This document shows, piece after piece, positions 10,397 through 20,770 of a stretch of DNA of 64,000 nucleotides. Positions within the stretch are counted from its first letter, which is position 1, and each line of letters opens with the position of its first letter. The stretch covers positions 30,724,049 to 30,788,048 of the forward strand of contig OZ024801.1 of assembly GCA_964017045.1 (NCBI GenBank). The letters run 5' to 3'. The notes under the pieces were generated by a model. It did not search any database and was not told where the DNA came from. It worked only from the letters and a program-made list of their open reading frames with translations. The position numbers were made by a program, and so were the translations under genes. Source of the stretch: Omphiscola glabra. Lineage: Eukaryota > Mollusca > Gastropoda > Lymnaeidae.

Positions 10397-11906
10397 GAGC
10401 TCATTGATACCAAATAATTGCATTCATCACATTTAACAGTGATATAATATTTAAGTTTGATTATTACACTAATTCAGTGTTCTACACATGTGGGTCGGGA
10501 CACCCTAGGGGTGGTGTAACAAAATACCAGAAATTTGAGTGGTTTTTTTAAAATGTTAATATTTATCCTAGATGTAAAACCTTCATTATAAATTAAAAAA
10601 TTAATGTGGGCTGCAACAACATTAAAAAAAAGGCTATCAATATGTATTAATCTAAAAAATTGTCTGGAATGTTTTAAAAATTGTATTCCTCATGACTTTT
10701 CATAACTGCAGAGCAATTATACAATTTATCCCCTCTGCCAGGTTTATAATATGGCTCTTAATGATTTGAATGACAATCTTTTACTGGTCAAGGGATGCAA
10801 CTGTTGTTGATTGACTGCTTCTTAGGAAGCTTTATACATGGTCTGGTTTCTTTTATATTGTACCAGCTCTTTTTGGGTCTTCCATAATTTTTTTTTCATC
10901 TTAGTTCTGTCCTGGGAAGTAAGGATGGTGGTATCCTATGGATATATATTCTATGGATATATAATCTATGGATATAACTAAGCTGTCTCCTGTAATTATC
11001 TGCTTTTAATTCATGCATTTTTTTTTAGCACAGTGGTTGTTACTCTTTATTGCATTTCAGTTTTTCATTGCATTGTCTTTGATCAGAACGTTCTGTGGGA
11101 GCATTGGTTTCTAGCTTCCATTTTAATGGGATAGTGGTCTTCCAGTTTAGAGTAAAATCAAGACATTGCCACTGTTACAATTGCCACCTCTTGTGACCTT
11201 ACTTCCTAGGCACTTTCACTCTTTGAGGGGCTGTTGTTCAGTGAAATGTACTCTCCACTGACCTTAGGCCCTGTATGGTAAAAAAACGAAACATAACCTA
11301 TAATTATAACCTTTTTAAAAAAATCAAATCAAAGCTTACAAAACAAATATTTTTTTAAAAGTCAGATTTAAAATAAATTGCAATTTTTCATTAATTGCCA
11401 ACAGTGGATTAGGGGAATTGCCAACAGTGGATTAGGGATGTGGGTGGACACTTTCCCTGTGTTGTAAACTTGCATTGTGTTGTTCACTAGGAACCTGTTT
11501 TTGACATTTTCATTCACAGGGAATATGTTCACATGTTTCTTTCTGTAAACACCTGGTTGTGAATTTAACTTAACACTCATTTGGTTTACATGAAAAAAAT
11601 GTTTTTATTCATGCAAATACTATTTAAATAATTTGTAAAAATATTTCCATAATTTTTTTTATTATTTGTTAAAGATATTAGACCCTTTTTTCATATCGGC
11701 AAGAGTGAAGAAATTTTATTGCAAAATCAAATTTAATTTTATGATAATATGTGCAGAAAAAATAGTTTATATGATGTTGATATGTGTACAAAATATTTTT
11801 TTATGTTATATGATATGTGTTGAAAAAATAGTTTTTTTTTAATGATTTTAAATATGAAAAAAAATTGAATACAAGGCAAGCAGCCTCCTTTCTCTTTCAT
11901 GGTTTC
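10397..11906. other. No gene seen
   Basis: AT-rich sequence with no recognisable coding, RNA or transposon signature. There is a small GGATATATATTCTATGGATATA duplication at about 10937-10975 and a 21-base direct duplication at about 11391-11435. Confidence 0.5.
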
Positions 11907-12065
11907 TATTCAATACATTATGTATGTAGACATTTTTCTATTCAATACATTATGTATGTAGACATTTTTCTATTCAATACAATATGTATGTAGACATTTT
12001 TCTATTCAATACATTATGTATGTAGACATTTTTCTATTCAATACATTATGTAAGTAGACATTTTG
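11907..12065. repeat. 32-bp minisatellite
   Basis: Five near-identical copies of TATTCAATACATTATGTATG plus TAGACATTTTTC, starting at 11907, 11939, 11971, 12003 and 12035. Confidence 0.95.
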
Positions 12066-12199
12066 AAGTTGAATATTTTGAAATTAGCTTTTTTTAACTT
12101 TTAAAAACACCATTAGACTAGATAAAATGTTATCTCAGATAAATATGGCAATTAAAATTGCATGTGTTTGTACCAAGTTACTATGTTTGATTGCATGTG

Positions 12200-12370
12200 A
12201 TTATTCCATTTAACATGTCATTTGATTTATTCCATTTAACATGTCATTTGATTTATTCCATTTAACATGTCATTTGATTTATTCCATTAACATGTCATTT
12301 CATTTATTCCATTAACATTTATTTTATTTATTCCATTAACATGTCATTTTATTTATTCCATTTAACATGC
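12200..12370. repeat. 25-bp minisatellite
   Basis: Seven or so copies of TTATTCCATTTAACATGTCA plus TTTGA. Later units lose one or two bases (CCATTAACATG). Confidence 0.9.
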
Positions 12371-12890
12371 AGGTATGTAACTTAGGAAAGTGTAACTGTA
12401 CACATATTTTTTGTATTGATTGTGGCCAGTGATGGAATAGCAAGCTTCAATGCCAGATCCATATTTTCTAATGGGCCACCATCATGCTTACTCTGATTTG
12501 CACTTACCTCTGTTTTATTTCATTCCCTGCTTCTTCATTTTCTTTGTGTTGTGTTCACTTTCTCACCTCATCTTGGCTTATTTTATTTGAGATATTTGAA
12601 TTGTTCCTTAATTTAGTATTTGGTACATTTGATTTGTGTTTTTGAGTTTGACAGCCTCTTTCTTCAAGCAGACATGGTGTTCCAGTATGCATTGCATTGG
12701 ACTTGTGGGTTTGTGTTCATTGATGATTGGTTTGGGGCTGATGCATGGTGGGCTGGTCTCGTCATTATGCAGGGGGGGCTGATGCATGGTGGGCTGGTCT
12801 CGTCATTATGCAGGGGAAATGATGGAGTGACTGTTTTATGCCATTTTTAAGTTTTGGTTACTTTTTTAATGAAAGATAATAAAGGCTTAT
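12371..12890 (+). other. Possible 3'-UTR-like or retrocopied segment ending in poly(A)
   Basis: Contains two 41-base direct copies of a GGGGCTGATGCATGGTGGGC-type unit (12734-12815). It ends in AATAAA (12878-12883) followed 7 bases later by 14 A (12891-12904). That arrangement is what a polyadenylated transcript leaves after reverse transcription, but no coding sequence is recognised upstream. Confidence 0.35.
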
Positions 12891-12944
12891 AAAAAAAAAA
12901 AAAAGACGGGTTGTTTTTGGGGTGTATGTCGTGTTTTTTGTTTT

Positions 12945-12964
12945 GGGGGGGGGGGGGGGGGGGG
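12945..12964. repeat. Poly-G tract (20 G)
   Basis: Uninterrupted run of G on the plus strand, one of about 25 G or C runs of ten or more in the window. Short open frames crossing it are artefacts. Confidence 0.95.
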
Positions 12965-14650
12965 TTCCTTTGTTCGGCCATGTGGGTTGTCTCCCCTTTT
13001 CTGGTCATGTTTGTTTCTTTTCTCTGTCGATCGCTTGCTATGGTTGTCTTGCCACTGGGGGGTGGTCTTCCCCCCCATGTCGCAATTTGGCTTTTGTTTT
13101 AAGAGTGATGGGATTCGGGCCAGTCTTTTTTTGGCCATCCTCATACTTACCTCCCCGACCCACCGTCCCCCAGGTTCCTTGAAGATATGTTTTAAGTTAG
13201 ACCATTGTGATAGGTGTTTGTGAATTTACATATACAAATTTGAATTGCCAAAATAAAATATGCAAAAGCATATTTATGTGGTATTATAAGTATTTATCAT
13301 TTGAAACATTTATCTGGTCATTACATTTAATCATAAGATGTTAATTGCTTATGCCTCTCTAATATATCTGCAAATAAAGTTAATAACATATACATGTTAG
13401 TTATCTTTCTTTTTAATGGCCTTTTTTATTTCCCTTGGTTTTTATCATCTAAAAGTTAAAAATGACCTGATAAAGTCATTGATTAAGCGCGAAAACATTT
13501 GGTGACATAAACTTGGTCTCGTTCACAACAACTTAAACAAGTTTTAACAAGTACATATTGAATTCTTACGGTCAATGGGAGGCTATCGAGTATTTATTTT
13601 TAAAATTTTAAGATTTTAACAGTTATTCCCCATTTGTATTCTTTTTTTTTTGAAGAGTTTAATTTTTTCTGTGCTATGTTATTTCCCATTGACCGTAAAA
13701 TAATTTACGTCTATTATTTTTTTTCTAGATTATCTCTCTTTGACCATACTTTTGAAAAATTATCATTAAAATTAAATGATAAGAGCACTAAACTAAAACA
13801 TTTTATTTACTCAAGCCCTATATACATTTTTATTTAAAATCAAGACAATTTATGTCAATTATATTTTAGCTTTTATTCTACTATCTGATATTTTGATTTA
13901 ATAAATTAACAGTTTTAACTTGAAATAACAGTAAAAATTGGGCTAAGAATCTTTGTTTAAAAAAATCTTCTCCTTATATCATATTAATCATAACATAATT
14001 TTACAATAATTGGTTTGATATTTCTCTCATTTGCTAAATAATAGCTAATATTAGTTGCTCAACTATATCTATTAGTAATATTCCATGAGTGAACAGTGAG
14101 TTTATGTTGTTTGTGAATAATTTAATATCAAATATTCCTTTCTATTTGTTTTTTTTCTTAGTCTTATCCACACTGCTTTGCTTGATTGATGAATGCCGAG
14201 TTTTAAGTTATTGAATGGACACAACCATCATGTAACAAATAAAATAATTTAAATTCGTATTACATAAAACAGATAAGAAAATTATTGAAAAAGAGTCCAA
14301 GTCTTATTTTTCCATAAGATAGACAAAGTTTTGATTGTTAAAACATCTAACGTACAAAACAAAAATTGAGAACAAGTAAATAAAATCAACCAAAACAATT
14401 GGATTAGTAATCTAATTATTTTATTATATCATTCATTTCAATCATTCAAGATAACATTCAAAAACTCTTTCATTGGTGAATGCCAATTGTTTTAAATCAA
14501 CAGACAAAATTAAATTAAAACCTCTCTTTCAATTATAAATCAAAACCAGCATTGGCTACTTTATACATTAAAAAAAAATTTTTTTACATTATAAATAACT
14601 TTTTTTTACCTTTTAAAATGTTAACTGAGAATTTGTTTCAAATACCCTAA
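12965..14650. other. No gene seen; one 15-bp inverted repeat pair
   Basis: AT-rich. TTACGGTCAATGGGA at 13566-13580 is repeated in perfect inversion at 13684-13698, enclosing 103 bases; it may be the ends of a tiny foldback element or a hairpin. Nothing else is recognised. Confidence 0.5.
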
Positions 14651-17600
14651 CATGAGAGGAGTATTTTATGACATTCAGCTCCCACGACAATAGTGCGTCA
14701 AAGAACTGATGATGTTACGCTCATTAATGTGCAGTCATCTGTCAAGACATCATTGATCATCAATGACCTTTTCACTGAGAAAAAAACAACAACAAAAACT
14801 CAAACTCATGATTTCACACCGCCTCGACGGGGCGTGAAGAGATCAAATCTAATTGATGTTGACTGCCAGCCTGTTGTGAAGCCACAATCACATAATTTCG
14901 GGGTACTGTATTTTAACTCCCAGTCATGCAGGAATAAGACATTTGAGGTGTGCGATCTTGTTTTAGAGAGCAAGGCTGACCTTGTATTCATTACCGAGAC
15001 GTGGTTTAAACATGTTGGAGACGAGGTCAAGCAGCAAGAAATTACACCTCCGGACTACCTCATTCACTCTTGCCCAAGGCAATCGCACAGTGGTGGTGGT
15101 ATTGCTGTCCTTTATAGGAGCTCCTTAAAGAATGGTGTGGCGTTTTCAAAATCGGACGAGTTTGTTTCATTTGAGATGTGCAAGATGCAACTTAATTATG
15201 GTGAACAAGCGATAACGTTTCTATGCATATACAGGCCACCTCCTAATAAGCGAAATAAGTTGAAGATCTGTCAGTTTACTGCTGACTTTCTTCGGCTTCT
15301 GGAAACGTACGCCTCCACAAACAAAAACGTCGTCATAATCGGCGACACAAACTGTCATTTCGATTCCACCACCGACAGCTATGTCAAGACCTTAAAATCA
15401 GCTCTTGACACACACGGAATGACTCAGCTTGTCAGTGTCCCGACACAAAAGCGGGGTCACATCCTAGATTGGCTGGTTGTCAGAGAGGATCGTGCAGCTA
15501 TGATCTGCAACCTCATAATTGAGGACAAACTGATCTCTGATCATTTCCCAGTAACCTTTGACTTTGATTTAAGGAAGCCAGGGCGCCTTCTGCGCACAAT
15601 CACATCCCGTGACCTCCGAAGGATAGATCGGGCGGCCTTTAGATGTGACGTCGCCGCCCTCAAGTATAGCGAAGATGATCCTGCAACAGACTACAACAGT
15701 GGCCTCAGAGTTATTTTAGACAAACATGCACCTCTGTCTACACGGCGCGTTACGGACCGCCCTTCTGCCCCATGGCTCACACCAGAAATAAAGGACGCGA
15801 AGCAGCAACAGCGACGTGCAGAACGCAAGTGGCGGAAGTCTGGCTTGACTGTGCACCGACAAATCTTTGTTGAAAACAAGGAACGCACTAAGCAGATGGT
15901 CCTTGCAGCTAGGACTGAATATGTCAGTCACCGGATTGTAGATTGCGGTTCAAATAGGGACTTATTTCGCATTGTCGGTCAGCTGACCGGTAAACAGAAG
16001 GACACATCTGTGCCAAACAATATTGCTTTGGCCGAGTTACCAGACGCTCTAAATGATTTCTTTGTTATGAAAGTTAAGAAGATCAGGGCGAGACTTGACA
16101 TTTGCACAGATGCTCCCGAATTCTTGCCGTTTAATGGCACTCCTATGAGCGAATTTTTGGAGGTCACTGAATCGCATGTGAAGAAAATCCTGGTTGACTC
16201 CCCAAGAAAGTCATGTTTGCTTGACCCTCTTCCGGCAGGTCTGTTGTATGAATGTTTAGACGAAATTGTCCCTATCATTACTAATATCGTAAATCAGTCT
16301 TTGAAAACTGGTTTTGTTCCATCCTCTTTTAAGGAGGCGGTTGTAACTCCACTGCTAAAAAAAGCAAATCTCGACCCTAATCTGTTGGAAAATTATCGCC
16401 CCGTCTCTAATCTACCATTTTTATCAAAGATTTTAGAGAGGGTCGTTCTTCGACAGCTCCTGGATCACCTCACTCGGTGTGACTTGTTTGAGCCTTTTCA
16501 GTCAGCATACAGAACGCATCACTCTACTGAGACAGCCCTGTTGCGCGTCGTAAATGACCTTCTGTCGTCTTGTGGTGAGGGCCAGGTATCCCTTTTGTCG
16601 TTACTGGATCTATCGGCAGCGTTCGATACGCTTGACCACGGCATACTTCTCCAACGTCTACAATATACGTTCGGTTTCACTGATACCGTCCTGAGATGGT
16701 TCCGCTCATATCTGACAAATCGGGTCCAATCAGTTATCACAAACGGCTTGACCTCCAAGAAATCCATTATTGAATTCGGAGTACCCCAAGGCTCGGTCTT
16801 AGGCCCGGTGCTTTTCACTATGTACGTTCAGCCCCTGGGTGCAGTGATCAAGCAGTTTGACATGGTATATCACATGTTCGCGGATGATACCCAACTTCAG
16901 AAATCCGTGATCCCCTCTCAGCTCCCTCAGCTTCTTAAAATGACACAGAAGACAGTGGAGTCAGTTAAGCACTGGATGACAATAAACAAGCTCAAATTGA
17001 ATGATGAAAAGACTGAGGTGATCCCCATTGCTACCGCTCAAAAATTAAAATCTTTAAAAGATACACCATCCTTTACTCTCTCAGGCGTGCAGATTGAGTT
17101 TGCTCAAACAGTGCGAAACCTGGGTGTCTACTTAGACAGAACACTAACTATGGAAAATCACATTAACATGATTTGCAAGGCGATTTTTCTAGAGCTACGC
17201 AGAATTAGTCATATCAGACCCTTCTTAACGTTGGGTGCATCAAAGAGGCTGATGTCTGCATTCGTGCTATCACGCATGGACTACTGCAATGCTCTCATGG
17301 TGGGTCTTCCAGCTACGCTCCTTGATAAAATTCAAAAGGCACAGAATAATGCGGCTCGAATTGTTCTTCGTAAACGCAAATTCGACCATGCTAAAACTCT
17401 TCTGATAGAATTGCATTGGCTGCCGGTCCGCGCTCGTATAGAGTACAAAATCGCAACTCTGTGCTACCGCTGCTTGCATGACCTGGCGCCGTCCTATCTC
17501 CAAGCGCTCATGACGCCTTATGTACCCACTAGACAACTCCGCTCATCCGATAGTGGCAAACTCTCGATACCGCGTGTTCGCCTTGAAACTTACGGAAAGC

Positions 17601-17846
17601 GCACGTTCGCATTTGCTGGCCCAACCATTTGGAACACCCTTCCTGACGCTCTCAAAAACAGCCAGACGCTGGAGTCCTTCAAAACAAATTTAAAAACTCA
17701 TCTATTTCGCAAACACCTGCTGGAATGATGATGTCTACAATCTTTTCCAGCTTGTTATTATCTCCCAACTTAGTTTTTGTACCGCGCTTCGAGCCTTTGG
17801 GGATGAAGCGTGATTTTTCAAATGAACTTTATTATTATTATTATTA
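14651..17846 (+). mobile_element. CR1/L2-like LINE, nearly complete
   Basis: Non-LTR retrotransposon consisting of the long EN-RT frame, about 65 bases of 3' UTR with GCGCTTCGAGCCTTTGGGGA, and a terminal TTATTATTATTATTA run at about 17830-17846. The 5' boundary is not visible. A truncated copy of the same 3' end lies inverted at 50598-50672, proving that the family mobilised. The 3' end structure and the RT C-terminal region suit the CR1/L2/Rex1 group of the Jockey superfamily; the exact clade needs a tree. Confidence 0.85.
14693..17728 (+). CDS. LINE ORF2: AP endonuclease plus reverse transcriptase
   Basis: A 1,011-codon open frame. Residues about 70-290 form an exonuclease/endonuclease/phosphatase fold: TETW at 101, YRPPPNK at 180, GDTN at 217, ILDW at 257, SDHFPV at 282. 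Residues about 530-790 are the reverse transcriptase: YRPVSNLP, FQSAYR near 602, DLSAAFDT near 638, PQGSVLGP near 698, and catalytic FADD at 729-732. The C-terminal part (LHWLPVRARIEYK, IWNTLPDALKNS, LKTHLF at the end) is typical of CR1/L2-like elements. The protein nicks DNA and copies the element's own RNA into the cut. Position 14693 is a GTG. The first in-frame ATG is only at 15176, inside the endonuclease, and the frame opens at 14672 after a TGA. The true start is therefore lost by truncation or a frameshift: an ATG at 14668 in another frame runs over this point. No internal stop suggests a young copy. Confidence 0.92.
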   Translation: MRQRTDDVTLINVQSSVKTSLIINDLFTEKKTTTKTQTHDFTPPRRGVKRSNLIDVDCQPVVKPQSHNFGVLYFNSQSCRNKTFEVCDLVLESKADLVFITETWFKHVGDEVKQQEITPPDYLIHSCPRQSHSGGGIAVLYRSSLKNGVAFSKSDEFVSFEMCKMQLNYGEQAITFLCIYRPPPNKRNKLKICQFTADFLRLLETYASTNKNVVIIGDTNCHFDSTTDSYVKTLKSALDTHGMTQLVSVPTQKRGHILDWLVVREDRAAMICNLIIEDKLISDHFPVTFDFDLRKPGRLLRTITSRDLRRIDRAAFRCDVAALKYSEDDPATDYNSGLRVILDKHAPLSTRRVTDRPSAPWLTPEIKDAKQQQRRAERKWRKSGLTVHRQIFVENKERTKQMVLAARTEYVSHRIVDCGSNRDLFRIVGQLTGKQKDTSVPNNIALAELPDALNDFFVMKVKKIRARLDICTDAPEFLPFNGTPMSEFLEVTESHVKKILVDSPRKSCLLDPLPAGLLYECLDEIVPIITNIVNQSLKTGFVPSSFKEAVVTPLLKKANLDPNLLENYRPVSNLPFLSKILERVVLRQLLDHLTRCDLFEPFQSAYRTHHSTETALLRVVNDLLSSCGEGQVSLLSLLDLSAAFDTLDHGILLQRLQYTFGFTDTVLRWFRSYLTNRVQSVITNGLTSKKSIIEFGVPQGSVLGPVLFTMYVQPLGAVIKQFDMVYHMFADDTQLQKSVIPSQLPQLLKMTQKTVESVKHWMTINKLKLNDEKTEVIPIATAQKLKSLKDTPSFTLSGVQIEFAQTVRNLGVYLDRTLTMENHINMICKAIFLELRRISHIRPFLTLGASKRLMSAFVLSRMDYCNALMVGLPATLLDKIQKAQNNAARIVLRKRKFDHAKTLLIELHWLPVRARIEYKIATLCYRCLHDLAPSYLQALMTPYVPTRQLRSSDSGKLSIPRVRLETYGKRTFAFAGPTIWNTLPDALKNSQTLESFKTNLKTHLFRKHLLE

Positions 17847-18639
17847 CTTATGTTGAAATACAGAGATTTCATGAAAATATTACAATGGTAAAATTTGAAT
17901 GTGTAAGTGTAAGTAAATTTACACTATAAAAAATGTATTATATCATATTATTTTGTACCTCTTAACATTAACTGTTTAAATATTTGTATTTTCTTTGTAC
18001 ACATTCATTACGACAAATTGATTTGATTTTTCACAAATGCTTTCACTAATAAAAATGACTACCAAATGAGGAGTTAAGTAAAATAAGAAATTTGGGTTAT
18101 TGAATAAATTGTGTAATATATTTTCAGAGATTGTTTACTTGGGATTTGTGGGCATAAAATAACCAGAAGCAAGATGAGAAAATATTCCACACAGCACAGC
18201 AACATCTAACATTAATTTGACATCATGTTGTAGTTTTTCAGATGTTCTCAAACCTAGGAGAATAGGGATAATGACATGGTTTACGATAAATATTTACATT
18301 TTTATCATGCAGGAATCAATGTTTAGATCTTCAATAATTTGCTTAGTGTTTTTTAAGTAAATTAAATATTTAAATAAAATTAATATAATTCTTTTAAACT
18401 GTAGAGAATAAAAAATTGAAACTAACATCAGATGGTGAAGAGTCATTTATCCATTGGATCTAACAGTGGTTATTAATGGGTCATCCATTGGATCTAAATC
18501 AGTGGTTGCTGATGTAGCTGCCCGTGGTTGTTAATCGTGTCATCTATAGTTGAAGTTAGAAACAGGAATTTAAAAAAAAAAAATTACATTTGAAGATTTA
18601 AATAATATTTTATAAAAACCAAAACAGTACATTTATATA
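17847..18639. other. No gene seen
   Basis: AT-rich. A short direct duplication of CATCCATTGGATCTAA occurs at about 18447-18500. Nothing else is recognised. Confidence 0.5.
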
Positions 18640-18874
18640 CAGGGTGGCCCAGAAAAAGTGAGAACATCTTGTTTAAAGGGTTATATAAATCATTAATATA
18701 ATGTTTAGTCATTGACAGTTGTATGAAAATTATTAAGTTTTAATCAGAAAATATGTTCTGTCTCTCCCCCACCACCCTCGTCTCCCTGCTTCTCAATATC
18801 TTTTTGTAAGTGTTTGCCCTTCGTACAAGCTTCTGACAATAAAGCGATTTTATCACATTTTGTGGGCTACCTTG
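18640..18874. mobile_element. Mariner/Tc1-type MITE
   Basis: The left end CAGGGTGGCCCAGAAAAAGT and the reverse complement of the right end (CAAGGTAGCCCACAAAATGT) match at 15 of 20 positions. Both are flanked by TA (18638-18639 and 18875-18876), the target duplication of Tc1/mariner transposases. It is 235 bases long with no open frame, so non-autonomous. Confidence 0.7.
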
Positions 18875-18973
18875 TATATTGTTTCTCTTTAAATTTATTT
18901 TAAAAATTAAAATCAAACAATTTTTTTAAATTTGTTATTATCAAAACTGACCTAACATTTCTCATTCTTGTCC

Positions 18974-19092
18974 ATGACCAAGCCAAGAACTCACTTCAGA
19001 TATAGATATCTGCTAACCAAGCGAAGAACCCACTTCAGATATAGATATCTGCTAACCAAGCCAAGAGCTCACTTCAGACACAGATATCTGCC
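18974..19092. repeat. 39-bp minisatellite, three copies
   Basis: Three units of CTAACCAAGCCAAGAACTCA plus CTTCAGATATAGATATCTG. The AGATATAGATATCT part is nearly palindromic. Confidence 0.9.
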
Positions 19093-19170
19093 TACATGTA
19101 GCATTCCCTTGTCTTCTAGGAATAACTGCTAGAAGAAAAAAAGAAAGGATATGTTTTTAAAGGTAACCAG

Positions 19171-19376
19171 ACAAAACGACAAGTGACAAAACGAAGACTT
19201 GTCGTTTTGTCACCTTGTCGTTTTGTCACCTTGTCGTTTTGTCGCCTTGTTGTATTGTCGCCTTATCGTTTTGTCCCCTTGTCGTTTTGTCACCTTGTTG
19301 TTTTGTCACTTTGTCGTTTTGTCACTTGTCGTTTTGTCCCTTGTCATTTTGTCACTTGTCGTTTTGTCATGGAACC
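19171..19376. repeat. 15-bp minisatellite, copy B, with inverted first arm
   Basis: Eleven or so TTGTCGTTTTGTCAC-type units (19199-19376). They are preceded by two units in opposite orientation (ACAAAACGACAAGTGACAAA at 19171-19190), so the left edge is a palindrome. The last three units and the TTGTCATGGAACCG end match copy A at 26-251. Dispersed element with a tandem core. Confidence 0.9.
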
Positions 19377-20610
19377 GTTTGTAAAATTTGTTTATTGAAA
19401 ATAATTTCTATATTTTAAAGTTGTTAAAATGTTTTACAAAAAATATTCAATTAAAAAAATATCTTCTCGAATCATATGATCAGGAATGTAAAATTGTTAA
19501 TTGAATGAAAATAATAAATTAACAAATAACAATTTTAAATACATTTTGATATCCTAAGAGTCATACGGATAATTTTCTGAAACTTTTTCATTGTAGCATT
19601 GAGATATCAATAGCTAATAGTTATTACATTGGCTAAATGTAAGCACCCAACAATATACCCATTAATAGGTAGTAAAAGGAAATAATCCATAGAACTTACC
19701 ATGATGGTTAACTTTGATGGTTAACTTGACATGATGGTTAACTTGAAAACATCTAGACAAGACTCCACTTCAAGACTCATATTTCGTGTTCATATCTCAA
19801 CACCAATTTCAACTGCCTTCAGGAAGAAACTGTATTCCTGTAGAGACCACCCAAAAATAATACATATATTTATAAAACTAAATTTTAAAGAAGATAAAGA
19901 CTATTAGTAACACTGTGCACTGTAATAATATTGTGTTTTGACAAATATCTTTATTATTTTTTAAAACCAGAGAATTTTCTAAATTGCTTTTACTGTACAA
20001 CAATGTTTTGCAGTTGAATAAAGACACAAGACGACCAATATTTTTTGTGCAATGAAGAAAAGAAAGAACAATTACTGATTTTCTTAGTCTTAGCATACAA
20101 AGTAAAGAGGTTGGCCATGACATTTAAAAGTTGCAAGGGTTAAATAATTGATGAATATATAGTTGGACTATATGGTCATAGATTTAGATTCCAGGGGTGA
20201 AACTAATCTGGGGCCAAAAGTAGACTCTGTGTGCTCCAATGGAAATGAATTTAGTTTATGATGTTGGGGGGGGGGGGGGGGGGGGGTTTGTGAACAGCTG
20301 GATTCATTATGGCCAATTTTGGTGCTGATACCATCAGTGACAGATGCAATGTTCCCCTCCTAAACCAAATGCCTTGCAACCCCCTACCCCAAATCCCCCA
20401 CACATACACCTAGAAGTAAAAATCTGAAAGATACAGTGTGTGCCACAGATCTTGATTTTATCCTAAGTATTTCATATAAATATATATATGTTACCAGCAT
20501 TGGCATTAGTATCTCCACTTGTGGAGTAAATAGGTGGTTGGGAACAAACACTTTTATAATAAAGGCAAACTAAGTAATCTTTCAGTTTTTTTCCTAGGCG
20601 GCCTAGGACT
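19377..20610. other. No gene seen; 21-base poly-G tract
   Basis: AT-rich sequence. It includes three short TGATGGTTAACTT copies at about 19701-19744 and an uninterrupted run of 21 G at 20266-20286. No coding or RNA gene recognised. Confidence 0.5.
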
Positions 20611-20770
20611 TAAATTGGTAAATTCGCACAAGAAGTACCTCACATTTTAATATGGCCGCCATCTTGACGTAAAATTAAGAATAAAACGTTTAAAAATAAT
20701 GAAAAAACTTCCTAAATGTATCCCTCACCCTAACCTGAACCCTAAATCTATCCCTAAAGCAATAAACACG
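20611..20770 (+). mobile_element. Second copy of the telomere-like-core element
   Basis: Shares with 808-1087 the order TAAATT....GGTAAATTC, CCTCACA.TTT..ATGGCCGCCATCT, TAAAATTAA.AATAAAACGTT, AAAAA.TTCCTAAATG, and CCTAACCTGAACCCTAAATCT. It is shorter and lacks the distal part. Confidence 0.55.

Noticed and set aside
13449..13482. Second hammerhead-like string (CCTGATAAAG...GCGCGAAAAC)
   Set aside because: CTGATGA is altered to CTGATAA and there is no stem or cleavage triplet in register; chance is more likely.
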